64,000 nucleotides of DNA from Rothia dentocariosa ATCC 17931 (GTDB lineage Bacteria > Actinomycetota > Actinomycetes > Actinomycetales > Micrococcaceae). The stretch is taken from positions 2,170,001 to 2,234,000 of the forward strand of contig NC_014643.1 of the NCBI RefSeq assembly GCF_000164695.2, written 5' to 3'. How positions within the stretch are numbered: position 1 is the first letter of the stretch; every line of letters begins with the position of its first letter. Shown piece after piece: positions 7,560-16,894 of this stretch. Both the position numbers and the translations under genes were made by a program. A model generated the notes under the pieces. The model saw only the letters and a program-made list of their open reading frames with translations. It was not told the DNA's origin and did not search any database.

Positions 7560-9278
7560 CTAAAGGTCTTTATGGGGTGTCGTGTTCTGTTGGAGGAGTT
7601 GAAGCAGTTCGTCGGAGTGGGTAACTCGTGGTAAGAGCGGGTCTACTTCAGATTGAGTGTAGCGTGTGGGCTCAGGCATGACGAGTCGGGTAAGTTCGTG
7701 GGAGTAACGCCCTCGGCAAGATACGGTATCCCAGTTGATACCAATGATTTCATCGGGCCATCGGCTCATGAGGGTTCCTCGGAGATAAGCACGGGTGTCT
7801 GATGGTGGGGTGTGGGCGGCGTCTTCAATGTCTTGAGGTGTGAAGAGGGTGCACATCCGACCACGCGCTACGAGGCGGTGGTAAAGACCCCGTGTAGGAT
7901 CTATATCTGCATAGTGTATGTCAAGGGCTTTGAGCTTTGCATCGGTATAGGGAACACCTTTGGCCACATAGCTGCTGACGAGCGCATATTTAGCGACCCA
8001 GTCGAGACGATCTGCAAGTGCGAGAGGATTTGTTTCTAGGGCATCGAGTGTTTCTTCCCAGAGGGCGAGTATTTGTTGGGTGTCGTTATCGGCTCCGGTG
8101 GGGTTCTCTTGTTCGTGGCTTTTGCAGGCGTTGAGGTATGCGCGTTGAATTTCTAGAGCTGTGGCGAATTTGGTGGTGCTGTCAGAATCTTCTGTGAGCG
8201 GGAGCTGAGCACTGAGTGATAGGTCGTGGCTGGTGGTGTGTAACGCTGTTACTGGGTCGGCGAGGTGTAGGTTTGGGGCGCGTCCGGATTCTATGAGGTT
8301 TAGTACTAGAGTGGCTGTGCCGAATTTAAGGAGGTTTGAATAGTGGGAAAGATTGGCGTCTGCAGGGATGACGTGCAGGCGACGGTAGCGTTCGGAGTTG
8401 GCGTGGGGTTCATCGCGGGTGTTAACGATGGGCCGTCGAATAGTTGTTTCGAGCCCGACAGGGCGTTCAAAGAAGTCGGCTCGGGAGCTGATTTGGAACC
8501 CTGGAATTTCGCCGTTGACGCCTATGCCTACTCGGCCTGCTCCGGTATAGATGATGCGTGTTGCAAAGAAGGTTAGGAGCGTGCTAGCAACGTCTTCGAA
8601 AGGGATATTGCGGCTGATGAGGTAGTTTTCGTGTGCACCGTAGGATTGTCCCTTGGAATCGGTATTGTTTTTGTAGAGCTTGATGGCGGGTAGGTTGTCG
8701 TTGCTATGCTGCGCTACTTCTGTGATGGAATCGTAGGCTATTTTGTCACCTGCAGCGTCGTAGAGTACTGCTTGGAGCGGAGTGAGTACTTCGGGAGATG
8801 AGTATTCGGGATGGGCATGGTCGACGTAGAGTCGGGCGCCGTTGGCGAGCATGGCGTTCATGGTGACTCGGTCCCAGTCGAGGCGTTCCGGATAGCCTCC
8901 TCGTCCGTGGATAAGTTCTTGGGATCCGTCAATTCCTGCTTCTCGTAGGGCTTCAAGCGCTATGTCTTCGCTTGTGAGTTCTCGACGGGTGTGTGTGAGT
9001 TGTGAGGAGTATGCCTCTTGTTCTTTGACGGTGTGTCCGAAGGCGTCAGTGAGCGGAGACTCGGATTCTGTAGACCAGCGCGTGCGCTGTGCTTCTTGCG
9101 CGTTATTCTCGATGGTCCGGCGCAGAGATTCTGTGCGCTTCGCTTCCAGTTTTTCGTACGTATTGACCACGATAGCGGAGAGTATCGTGGGGTTTGCGCC
9201 GAGGGCATCCGGGGATATGACACCGTATTCGGTTTCTGCTCCCATGATGCGGTGAATACCGTAGACGGGCTGGAACAT
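7560..9278 (-). CDS. dop: Pup deamidase/depupylase Dop
   Basis: Dop converts the Pup C-terminal Gln to Glu and also removes Pup from substrates. It is a paralogue of PafA. At 572 residues it is longer than the roughly 500 common in the family. The N-terminus has IMGAETEYGV, whose acidic residues bind ATP and Mg. Further landmarks are LYVDHAHPEYSSPE, LYKNNTDSKGQSYGAHENYL and VNTRDEPHANSERYRRLHV. The extra length is mostly in the segment at about residues 45-110, a charged stretch where the regulatory Dop-loop lies, so that loop appears expanded. It lies between arc and pup. Confidence 0.95.
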   Translation of the reverse strand: MFQPVYGIHRIMGAETEYGVISPDALGANPTILSAIVVNTYEKLEAKRTESLRRTIENNAQEAQRTRWSTESESPLTDAFGHTVKEQEAYSSQLTHTRRELTSEDIALEALREAGIDGSQELIHGRGGYPERLDWDRVTMNAMLANGARLYVDHAHPEYSSPEVLTPLQAVLYDAAGDKIAYDSITEVAQHSNDNLPAIKLYKNNTDSKGQSYGAHENYLISRNIPFEDVASTLLTFFATRIIYTGAGRVGIGVNGEIPGFQISSRADFFERPVGLETTIRRPIVNTRDEPHANSERYRRLHVIPADANLSHYSNLLKFGTATLVLNLIESGRAPNLHLADPVTALHTTSHDLSLSAQLPLTEDSDSTTKFATALEIQRAYLNACKSHEQENPTGADNDTQQILALWEETLDALETNPLALADRLDWVAKYALVSSYVAKGVPYTDAKLKALDIHYADIDPTRGLYHRLVARGRMCTLFTPQDIEDAAHTPPSDTRAYLRGTLMSRWPDEIIGINWDTVSCRGRYSHELTRLVMPEPTRYTQSEVDPLLPRVTHSDELLQLLQQNTTPHKDL

Positions 9279-9299
9279 GAGGTTACTTTCTTGGAACGA

Positions 9300-11153
9300 T
9301 TAAGGTGTAGTGGCGGTATGTGGCGGCATGATGGAAAGAAGCCTTCCTCGTACTCCGCGTATGGTGAGCGCATCTTCAACATCGGGTAGCGGCGGCAGCT
9401 CAACTTGATCTTCAAATTCTGCGCGAACCGCTTCGAGAAGATGCCGTGTGGTAATACCTTCTGACAGGATTTCAGGACTAGTACCAGTGAGCGGTGAACT
9501 TGCGTGGCTGAGATATTCCTTGATGGCGTACTTTTTAGCGCGATCCACAATGTTGCGGATAACGGCGCCAGAGACAAAGTCACCGCGATATAGGGTCTCT
9601 TCGTGCAGGCGGGGATTATCTGCTGTGTTAATACCCTGGTCCAAAGTTGCTGCTACATAGGCGTTAGCGGAAGTACGAGCATAAAGCTGCGCGACGGCGG
9701 CAGAGATCATGGCTGCTAGCGTCGCCTCTGCCGAACCGTGCTTGGCGACTTCGTGGGGATCTAGAGGCAGATCGTCCGTGAGATATAGCCCGAAAATCTC
9801 GGTAGCTCCAGAGGCATCTGGACGGTTAATACGGATTTTCAGGTCGAGGCGCCCTGGGCGCATAACTGCAGCGTCAATGAGGTCTTCACGGTTTGTGGCG
9901 CCGATGACGATAACGTTCTGTAAGGATTCAACGCCGTCGATTTCAGCAAGAAGCTGTGGAACGATGGTGGTTTCTATATCTGAAGAACGCCCCGTGCCAC
10001 GGGTACGGAATAGTGACTCCATTTCGTCGAAGAACACAACGACTGGGTGACCAGCTTGGGCTTTTTCCCGCGCCGCCACGAAAATATCACGGATCTGCCG
10101 TTCGGTCTCTCCCACGAATTTGTCGAGGAGCTCTGGGCCTTTGATATTAAGGAAATAACCGCGAGTATTTGTACCTGGGTTTAACGCGGCAGCACGCGCC
10201 GCTAGTGAGTTTGCCACAGCTTTGGCAATCATGGTCTTACCGTTTCCGGGCGGTCCGTAGAGCAATATACCTTTGGGCGGTGCCAAATGGTAACGCTCGA
10301 AAATCTCTGGGTGCAGATAAGGCAGCTCAACGGCATCACGAATCTGCTCAATTTGCGCTCCGAGGCCACCAATATCTTCGTAAGAAATATCCGGAATTTC
10401 TTCGAGGACGAGTTCTTGAGAGCGGCTTGCCGGAACTATCCCGGTAACCATCCGGATGCGGCTATCTAGGGTAACTGCATCACCTGTGCGCAGGGAATCG
10501 ACATCAAGCTCCCCTGAGACACGGGCAACTTGCTGAGCACCAGACGCAGTATCGATGAGCACTTTCTGGGGGCTCAGAACCTCACGAATCGTCACAACGT
10601 CCCCATAGGATTCATATCCGAGGGATAGAACAGCTTCGGACTGCTCGTTTAGAAGCACCGTCATACCCGGTGCTAAGTTTTTACGATCCAAAAGCGGGGA
10701 GAGCGGAATACGCATAAAACGTCCTCCGACTTGGACATCAAGGTAGTCTTCGGTTTCAGCAGGGCTCTTATCGTCAGCAGCCTGCGCATAGGTCATACGC
10801 TGTCCCGTACTGACCGCAAGAATAATTCCTGAATTCAACGGGGGCATGATCTCTTGCGCTAGTGAAGCCCGTAGCCGCTCAATCTCATATTTGAAGTGAG
10901 TAAGTGCCTCAACCAATTTACGATTTTTCTCAGAAGCGGCTCGTAACTGCCGGGTCATATTAGTGCGAGTCGACTCAGCAGCACTTACACGCCTCAGTAA
11001 AGCCTCATACTCTTGGGGGCTTACAGCGCGAGAAGAAGGAATCGGATTCTGGCTCTGAGCTGCAGAATAATGCGGCGCGGGGCTTGGCTGACGAGCCGAC
11101 GACTTGGGATCTGAAGACGATTCCCGAGACGGATTTATATGTTCAGGCGTCAA
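9300..11153 (-). CDS. arc: AAA ATPase forming ring-shaped complexes (ARC/Mpa)
   Basis: This is the ATPase that recognises pupylated proteins and unfolds them. The 617 residues include a disordered Ser/Pro N-terminus (1-45) and a coiled coil (about 48-100), the Pup-binding element. Two OB-type interdomain regions (about 105-235) follow. The AAA module has Walker A GPPGNGKT, a pore loop at KGPELLDKFVGETER, Walker B VVFFDEMESLF and an MRPGRLDLKIR arginine-finger segment. The C-terminus ends MPPHTATTP and lacks the GQYL-like tail that docks Mpa onto the 20S proteasome. The probable start is TTG at 11153, preceded by AGAGGAAAAGGA. It heads the arc-dop-pup-pafA cluster. Confidence 0.94.
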   Translation of the reverse strand: MTPEHINPSRESSSDPKSSARQPSPAPHYSAAQSQNPIPSSRAVSPQEYEALLRRVSAAESTRTNMTRQLRAASEKNRKLVEALTHFKYEIERLRASLAQEIMPPLNSGIILAVSTGQRMTYAQAADDKSPAETEDYLDVQVGGRFMRIPLSPLLDRKNLAPGMTVLLNEQSEAVLSLGYESYGDVVTIREVLSPQKVLIDTASGAQQVARVSGELDVDSLRTGDAVTLDSRIRMVTGIVPASRSQELVLEEIPDISYEDIGGLGAQIEQIRDAVELPYLHPEIFERYHLAPPKGILLYGPPGNGKTMIAKAVANSLAARAAALNPGTNTRGYFLNIKGPELLDKFVGETERQIRDIFVAAREKAQAGHPVVVFFDEMESLFRTRGTGRSSDIETTIVPQLLAEIDGVESLQNVIVIGATNREDLIDAAVMRPGRLDLKIRINRPDASGATEIFGLYLTDDLPLDPHEVAKHGSAEATLAAMISAAVAQLYARTSANAYVAATLDQGINTADNPRLHEETLYRGDFVSGAVIRNIVDRAKKYAIKEYLSHASSPLTGTSPEILSEGITTRHLLEAVRAEFEDQVELPPLPDVEDALTIRGVRGRLLSIMPPHTATTP

Positions 11154-11231
11154 ATCCTTTTCCTCTCATCAGCAAACTTGTCATGGACGGTGTTTTTGCC
11201 CACCGCTGCGGGCCAGAAATATTGGTCAAGC

Positions 11232-12287
11232 CTACTCGGGTTTGTCTAAACCATTGGGTATAGAAGTTTCTTCCTGAGATTCAGCTACAGCCACCCGATG
11301 GGCATGCACTGCATGCTCCGCAAGATTTTTAGCGTCCCGTAGGGCACGGCGCACCTTCTTATCAGTAACCTCTCGCTCCCCCACATTCATCGGAATCCAG
11401 GCATTCATATCATCATCGGTGAAGTCGTTTTTAGAAGCCCGACGCTTCGGAGAAAGACGAACAGCCCCATCAGCAAGGCGCCGGGCTACGATCAGAAAAG
11501 CTGTATGCGCAACCATCCGGTGATCTGGACGAACCGCTAACCCCTCAACATGCCAGCCGCGTACCATAGTTTCATCGCACTCAGGCTCTGTAAAACGACC
11601 ATCCGCACGCAGCCCTTCCACCAGCCGAGACATTTGGGTTACCGTTGCCACATAACAAATTAACACCCCACCCGGTGCAAGAGCCTGCGCAACAGCATCC
11701 AAACATTCCCAAGGCGCAAGCATATCAAGTACCACACGATCGACACTGCCGGGCTGCTCAACTTCGGGAAGTCTCTCTTGGAGATCGCCAATGCTCAGCT
11801 TCCACGCGGGATGCGCTCCCCCGAACATAGTCTCAATATTTGCACGCGCGACCTCAGCGAATTCTTCGCGACGTTCAAAAGAATGCACATAGCCATCATC
11901 GCCTACAGCTCGCAACAAAGCGATAGAAAGAGCACCGGACCCAACACCGGCTTCGACAACACGAGCCCCCGGAAAAATATCGGCCTTCACAATAATCTGA
12001 GCGGCATCTTTGGGGTACACCACGGCAGCACCACGCGGCATAGACAACACAAAATCTTTGTACAGGGGGCGCAGCGCCTGATAAAGAAAACCGTGAGTGT
12101 TCTCAATAACAGTTCCTTCAGGCGCACCGATGAGTTCATCGTGTTTGAGGAACCCTCGATGTGAATGGTACTCCCCACCTTGCTGCAGAGTGATGGTGGT
12201 GATGCGACCACGCTCGTCGGTTAATTGCACGCGCTCGCCGGGGCGGAATGAACCACGGCGGTTAATGGCACCGGTGGGAGTGGTCAT
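11232..12287 (-). CDS. trmI: tRNA (adenine-58-N1)-methyltransferase TrmI
   Basis: This SAM-dependent enzyme makes m1A58 in the T loop of tRNAs. The 351-residue protein has an N-terminal beta domain (about 15-75). The Rossmann methyltransferase domain has the SAM-binding motif VVEAGVGSGALSIALLRAVG near 110-130 and the catalytic region LDMLAPWECLDA. The C-terminal tail is charged and probably disordered. The start is ATG 12287, 10 nt after AAGGAGA. TrmI is commonly next to arc in actinobacteria, as here, with an 80-base gap. Confidence 0.93.
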   Translation of the reverse strand: MTTPTGAINRRGSFRPGERVQLTDERGRITTITLQQGGEYHSHRGFLKHDELIGAPEGTVIENTHGFLYQALRPLYKDFVLSMPRGAAVVYPKDAAQIIVKADIFPGARVVEAGVGSGALSIALLRAVGDDGYVHSFERREEFAEVARANIETMFGGAHPAWKLSIGDLQERLPEVEQPGSVDRVVLDMLAPWECLDAVAQALAPGGVLICYVATVTQMSRLVEGLRADGRFTEPECDETMVRGWHVEGLAVRPDHRMVAHTAFLIVARRLADGAVRLSPKRRASKNDFTDDDMNAWIPMNVGEREVTDKKVRRALRDAKNLAEHAVHAHRVAVAESQEETSIPNGLDKPE

Positions 12288-12340
12288 ATGCTGTGTGTCT
12301 CCTTGTCACGTAGTTTATTTCTATTCTACCGGTTCTATGG

Positions 12341-12387
12341 ATAAACAAAGGTTCCCATATCAAGACTCAAAGCTTAGTACGGGAACC
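12341..12387 (-). terminator. Intrinsic terminator after mshC
   Basis: GGTTCCC (12350-12356) pairs with GGGAACC (12381-12387). The minus strand continues TTTGTTTATCC, a U-rich tail. It lies just past the mshC stop and upstream of trmI. Confidence 0.65.
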
Positions 12388-12410
12388 AGTCGTTCATAGT
12401 AGAACCTGTT

Positions 12411-13727
12411 TTAGAGCACAACTCCTAGGCGTGCTGAGAGCGTGTCTCGAATAAGTTCTCCGCCGCCACAAGGCTCAGCGTTACCATCGCGCACCTGCTC
12501 AAGAGCCGAAATAGCCCAAGCGTCAAGTGCCATGAGCGCACCTGATGTTTTCAGATCATCCGCCAGATACTCCCGTACCTTCTCTAGCGCCTGTTCAGCC
12601 GCAGATGAATCAGTACCGTTAGCGCTTTCAACCGCCTGACGGTAAAGATCTAGGCGAGCCTGAGCCTTCTTAAGATCCTCATCAGTCCAGAACCAATCTT
12701 CACGGTAGTGGTGATCCATAATAGCGAGTCGAATCGTATTGGGGTCAACACCCGCTGCACGAAGTTTAGAAACCAGCACAAGGTTACCGCGGGATTTACT
12801 CATCTTATGACCATCAAGTCCCACCATCCCAGTGTGCGCATAGTGCAAAGCATGTGGGCGGTTCGAGACGGCCCATGAATGTCCGGCGCCCAAATCATGG
12901 TGCGGGAATTTTAGATCGGAACCACCTGCTTGAACCGTCAGCGGACCATCTATAAATTTACGAGCAATCATCGTGCATTCAATATGCCAGCCGGGACGTC
13001 CCTCCCCTAGAGAGCCTGCATCCCACGAAGGCTCACCTTCACGCTTAATACGCCACAAAAGCGGGTCTAAAGGGTCACGCTTGCCCGAACGCTCAGGGTC
13101 TCCCCCACGTTCAGAGAAAATATCGAGCATCTCATCGCGGCTCATGTGGCTGACTTCGCCAGGAGTCCAGGAATATCCGTCCTCATTCTGTGGAAGTGCC
13201 TGTACCGCCTTTAGATCAAGATAGATATCACCGCCGGGGTGCTGCACACCCTTTTCATCGACATACCCCGCCACACGATACGCCAGGGAACGTTCAACAA
13301 GATCCTCAATCACCGGGAAAAGCCATTGAATGGATTCAACGACGCCCACATAATGATCAGGCGGAAGCACATGAAGCGCCTCCATATCGGTCCTGAAAAG
13401 TTCAGTCTGCTCTTCGGCAAGTTCTTGCCAATCAACGCCAGTAGCAGTGGCACGCTCTAATAGTGGGTCGTCCACATCAGTCACATTTTGTACATAAGTG
13501 ACAGTTACCCCGGCATCACGCCAGGCACGATTGAGCACATCAAAAGCAACATAGGTTGAAGCATGGCCCATATGCGTTGCATCGTACGGGGTTATCCCGC
13601 AGACATACAACCCTGCGTGTTGGGGCTCTTGAAGCTGAACCACAGTGCCCGTCGAAGTATCAAAGATCTGCGGTAGTGGTGCCGACCCCGGCAGAGACGG
13701 AACTGTGGGCGTATCCCAAGCTCGCAT
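12411..13727 (-). CDS. mshC: L-cysteine:1D-myo-inositol 2-amino-2-deoxy-alpha-D-glucopyranoside ligase MshC
   Basis: MshC joins cysteine to GlcN-inositol with ATP, the penultimate step of mycothiol synthesis. It is a cysteinyl-tRNA synthetase homologue. The 438-residue product has the class I landmarks: a HIGH-type TPYDATHMGHA near 55-65 and KMSKSRGNL near 290. Zinc-site residues are near VCGIT and in the WHIECT/HHDLG segments. There is no long tRNA-binding C-terminal domain, which separates MshC from CysS. The ATG at 13727 is chosen because AAAGGAAG sits 4 nt upstream; an in-frame TTG at 13742 overlaps that site. Its presence implies the cell uses mycothiol. Confidence 0.94.
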   Translation of the reverse strand: MRAWDTPTVPSLPGSAPLPQIFDTSTGTVVQLQEPQHAGLYVCGITPYDATHMGHASTYVAFDVLNRAWRDAGVTVTYVQNVTDVDDPLLERATATGVDWQELAEEQTELFRTDMEALHVLPPDHYVGVVESIQWLFPVIEDLVERSLAYRVAGYVDEKGVQHPGGDIYLDLKAVQALPQNEDGYSWTPGEVSHMSRDEMLDIFSERGGDPERSGKRDPLDPLLWRIKREGEPSWDAGSLGEGRPGWHIECTMIARKFIDGPLTVQAGGSDLKFPHHDLGAGHSWAVSNRPHALHYAHTGMVGLDGHKMSKSRGNLVLVSKLRAAGVDPNTIRLAIMDHHYREDWFWTDEDLKKAQARLDLYRQAVESANGTDSSAAEQALEKVREYLADDLKTSGALMALDAWAISALEQVRDGNAEPCGGGELIRDTLSARLGVVL

Positions 13728-13822
13728 AGGGCTTCCTTTCAACGACCAAAAATCTACCTACAAGCATACCCGCCCAGCTCAACCTAGCGGACGGGCATAA
13801 CATGGTGAACGCTCAAAGCGTA

Positions 13823-14716
13823 CTACGACGTAATAAAGCCTGTACCCAGGCCTACGAAAATTAGCGTGCCCAGAATAATGCGGTACCACACGAAAATACT
13901 GTATGACCGAGTCGATACGTACTTGAGGAACCAACCGATGATCAAATAACCAACAACAAAAGCAATCACAGTTGCGATGAGCGTGGAGAGCAAACCGTAA
14001 TACTCTAGGTGTTCTTGACCGATAACCACTTTACTGGCCTTATAAAGCCCAGACATATACACAGCAGGCATCGCCAGCAGGAATGAGTAGCGGGCTGCAG
14101 CCTCACGAGTGTATCCCATGAACAAGCCAGCCATAATGGTGCCGCCCGAGCGAGAAACACCTGGGATAAGAGCTAAGGATTGTGCCAAACCATAGACTAA
14201 ACCATGATGCATATTGAGGTCTTTAAGCTCTCGTTGTTCCTTACCGAAACGATCGGCTACCGCAAGGAAGACAGCAAAAACGATCAGAAGCGCCCCGACA
14301 ATCCACAAAGACCTGAACGAGGTGTCGATGTAGTCTTCCAAGAGGAAACCCAGAACACCAATGGGGATTGAACCAATAATAATGAGCCATCCCATACGTG
14401 CATCAGGATCATCTCGCTTGACTTTACCGGTGAGCGAACCGAACCAGGCACGAATAATACGCACAATATCACGCCAGAAAAAGACTAGGACCGCCGTCTC
14501 AGTCCCCAACTGGGTAATAGCGGTAAAAGCGGCACCAGGATCAACATTTTCGGGCAACAGTTGACCGACAATGCGCAAATGGGCAGACGACGAGATCGGA
14601 AGGAACTCGGTAAGGCCCTGTACGAAACCTAGAATAATTGCTTGAATATACTCCACGATAATCAAGAATACCGTACCTGATAACGCATGTCTGGGTTTGT
14701 GAACCGTCGTCCTCAC
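13823..14716 (-). CDS. uppP: Undecaprenyl-diphosphate phosphatase UppP (BacA)
   Basis: UppP dephosphorylates undecaprenyl pyrophosphate at the membrane, recycling the lipid carrier for peptidoglycan and giving bacitracin tolerance. The product has about eight membrane helices. It also has the two active-site segments [15 protein letters not shown] (near 33-47) and [15 protein letters not shown], supplying the Glu, Ser and Arg residues. The given start (GTG 14716) adds about 17 residues compared with typical UppP. In-frame TTG 14665 or GTG 14656 would give a more usual N-terminus ([14 protein letters not shown]). It is a single gene between leuA and mshC. Confidence 0.92.
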   Translation of the reverse strand: MRTTVHKPRHALSGTVFLIIVEYIQAIILGFVQGLTEFLPISSSAHLRIVGQLLPENVDPGAAFTAITQLGTETAVLVFFWRDIVRIIRAWFGSLTGKVKRDDPDARMGWLIIIGSIPIGVLGFLLEDYIDTSFRSLWIVGALLIVFAVFLAVADRFGKEQRELKDLNMHHGLVYGLAQSLALIPGVSRSGGTIMAGLFMGYTREAAARYSFLLAMPAVYMSGLYKASKVVIGQEHLEYYGLLSTLIATVIAFVVGYLIIGWFLKYVSTRSYSIFVWYRIILGTLIFVGLGTGFITS

Positions 14717-14725
14717 GCGTTCCCT

Positions 14726-14768
14726 AATAAACAGCAGGGTTCTAGCAGCACATGTACCGCTAGAACCC
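14726..14768 (-). terminator. Intrinsic terminator after leuA
   Basis: GGGTTCTAGC (14737-14746) pairs perfectly with GCTAGAACCC (14759-14768). On the minus strand a TGCTGTTTATT tail follows. It separates leuA from uppP. Confidence 0.75.
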
Positions 14769-14792
14769 CGTGTTTACAGGCAGGATTTACCT

Positions 14793-16580
<1,788 letters not shown>

Positions 16581-16632
16581 TTAGGCTCATAAACGGGTGT
16601 GATAAATCGCGAAAATGCGCCGCACAAAATAC

Positions 16633-16669
16633 CCGGAACGGGTGCGGAAATAACTAAGCCCCGTTCCGG
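16633..16669 (-). terminator. Attenuator terminator in the leuA leader
   Basis: A perfect 10-bp stem, CCGGAACGGG/CCCGTTCCGG (16660-16669 with 16633-16642), is followed on the minus strand by GTATTTTGTG. The 5' arm lies within the end of the leader-peptide frame, directly after its Leu codons. A ribosome paused on those codons would cover it. A competing CCGCAC/GTGCGG pairing (16642-16647 with 16620-16625) encloses the 3' arm. Confidence 0.75.
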
Positions 16670-16719
16670 CGAATAAGGAGAAGCAGATGCGAAACTGCAC
16701 AGTCGCCGAGAGTCTTCAT
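16654..16719 (-). CDS. leuA leader peptide with four consecutive leucine codons
   Basis: A 21-residue frame begins at ATG 16719 and ends at TAG 16656-16654. It reads MKTLGDCAVSH, then four leucines encoded CTG CTT CTC CTT (16686-16675), then an Ile codon and RRNGA. It lies about 100 bases upstream of leuA, and its last codons form the 5' arm of a terminator hairpin. This is the classic layout of an amino-acid attenuator. There is no good Shine-Dalgarno at normal spacing, only GAGG 1 nt before the ATG. TAGCGT (16726-16731), 6 nt before the ATG, could be the -10 box of a leaderless transcript. The role is inferred from the layout. Confidence 0.78.
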   Translation of the reverse strand: MKTLGDCAVSHLLLLIRRNGA

Positions 16720-16725
16720 ACCTCA

Positions 16726-16731
16726 ACGCTA
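16726..16731 (-). promoter_or_regulatory. Candidate -10 box for the leuA leader transcript
   Basis: The minus strand reads TAGCGT, 6 nt, then the leader-peptide ATG. It fits TANNNT spacing for leaderless initiation. No clear -35 box is seen. Confidence 0.35.
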
Positions 16732-16823
16732 CCACGAGACAGAAGAGGAGCTATTTCCCAACACTCCTCTCGTCCATCATATGGAATAGAAATTTTCCAA
16801 GACGTACCTGCTGAAGCAGAAGC

Positions 16824-16866
16824 GGGGGGTGCAGCCTAAGGTTTAAAACCTTAGGCTGCACCCCCC
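16824..16866 (-). terminator. Long hairpin after the LCP gene
   Basis: A 43-base near-perfect palindrome has 21-bp arms and a single unpaired central base (16845). It begins with six G and ends with six C. It lies between the LCP gene stop (16895) and the leuA leader. No U run flanks it on either strand, but the stem is strong enough to end or protect the LCP transcript. Its full symmetry would also allow a cruciform. Confidence 0.65.
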
Positions 16867-16894
16867 GTAAGGTAGGCGTCAAAGCCTTACTACA

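Noticed and set aside
13743..13822. Possible terminator between uppP and mshC
   Set aside because: CCCGCC and GGACGGG can pair only with a mismatch and a long loop, and no U run follows.
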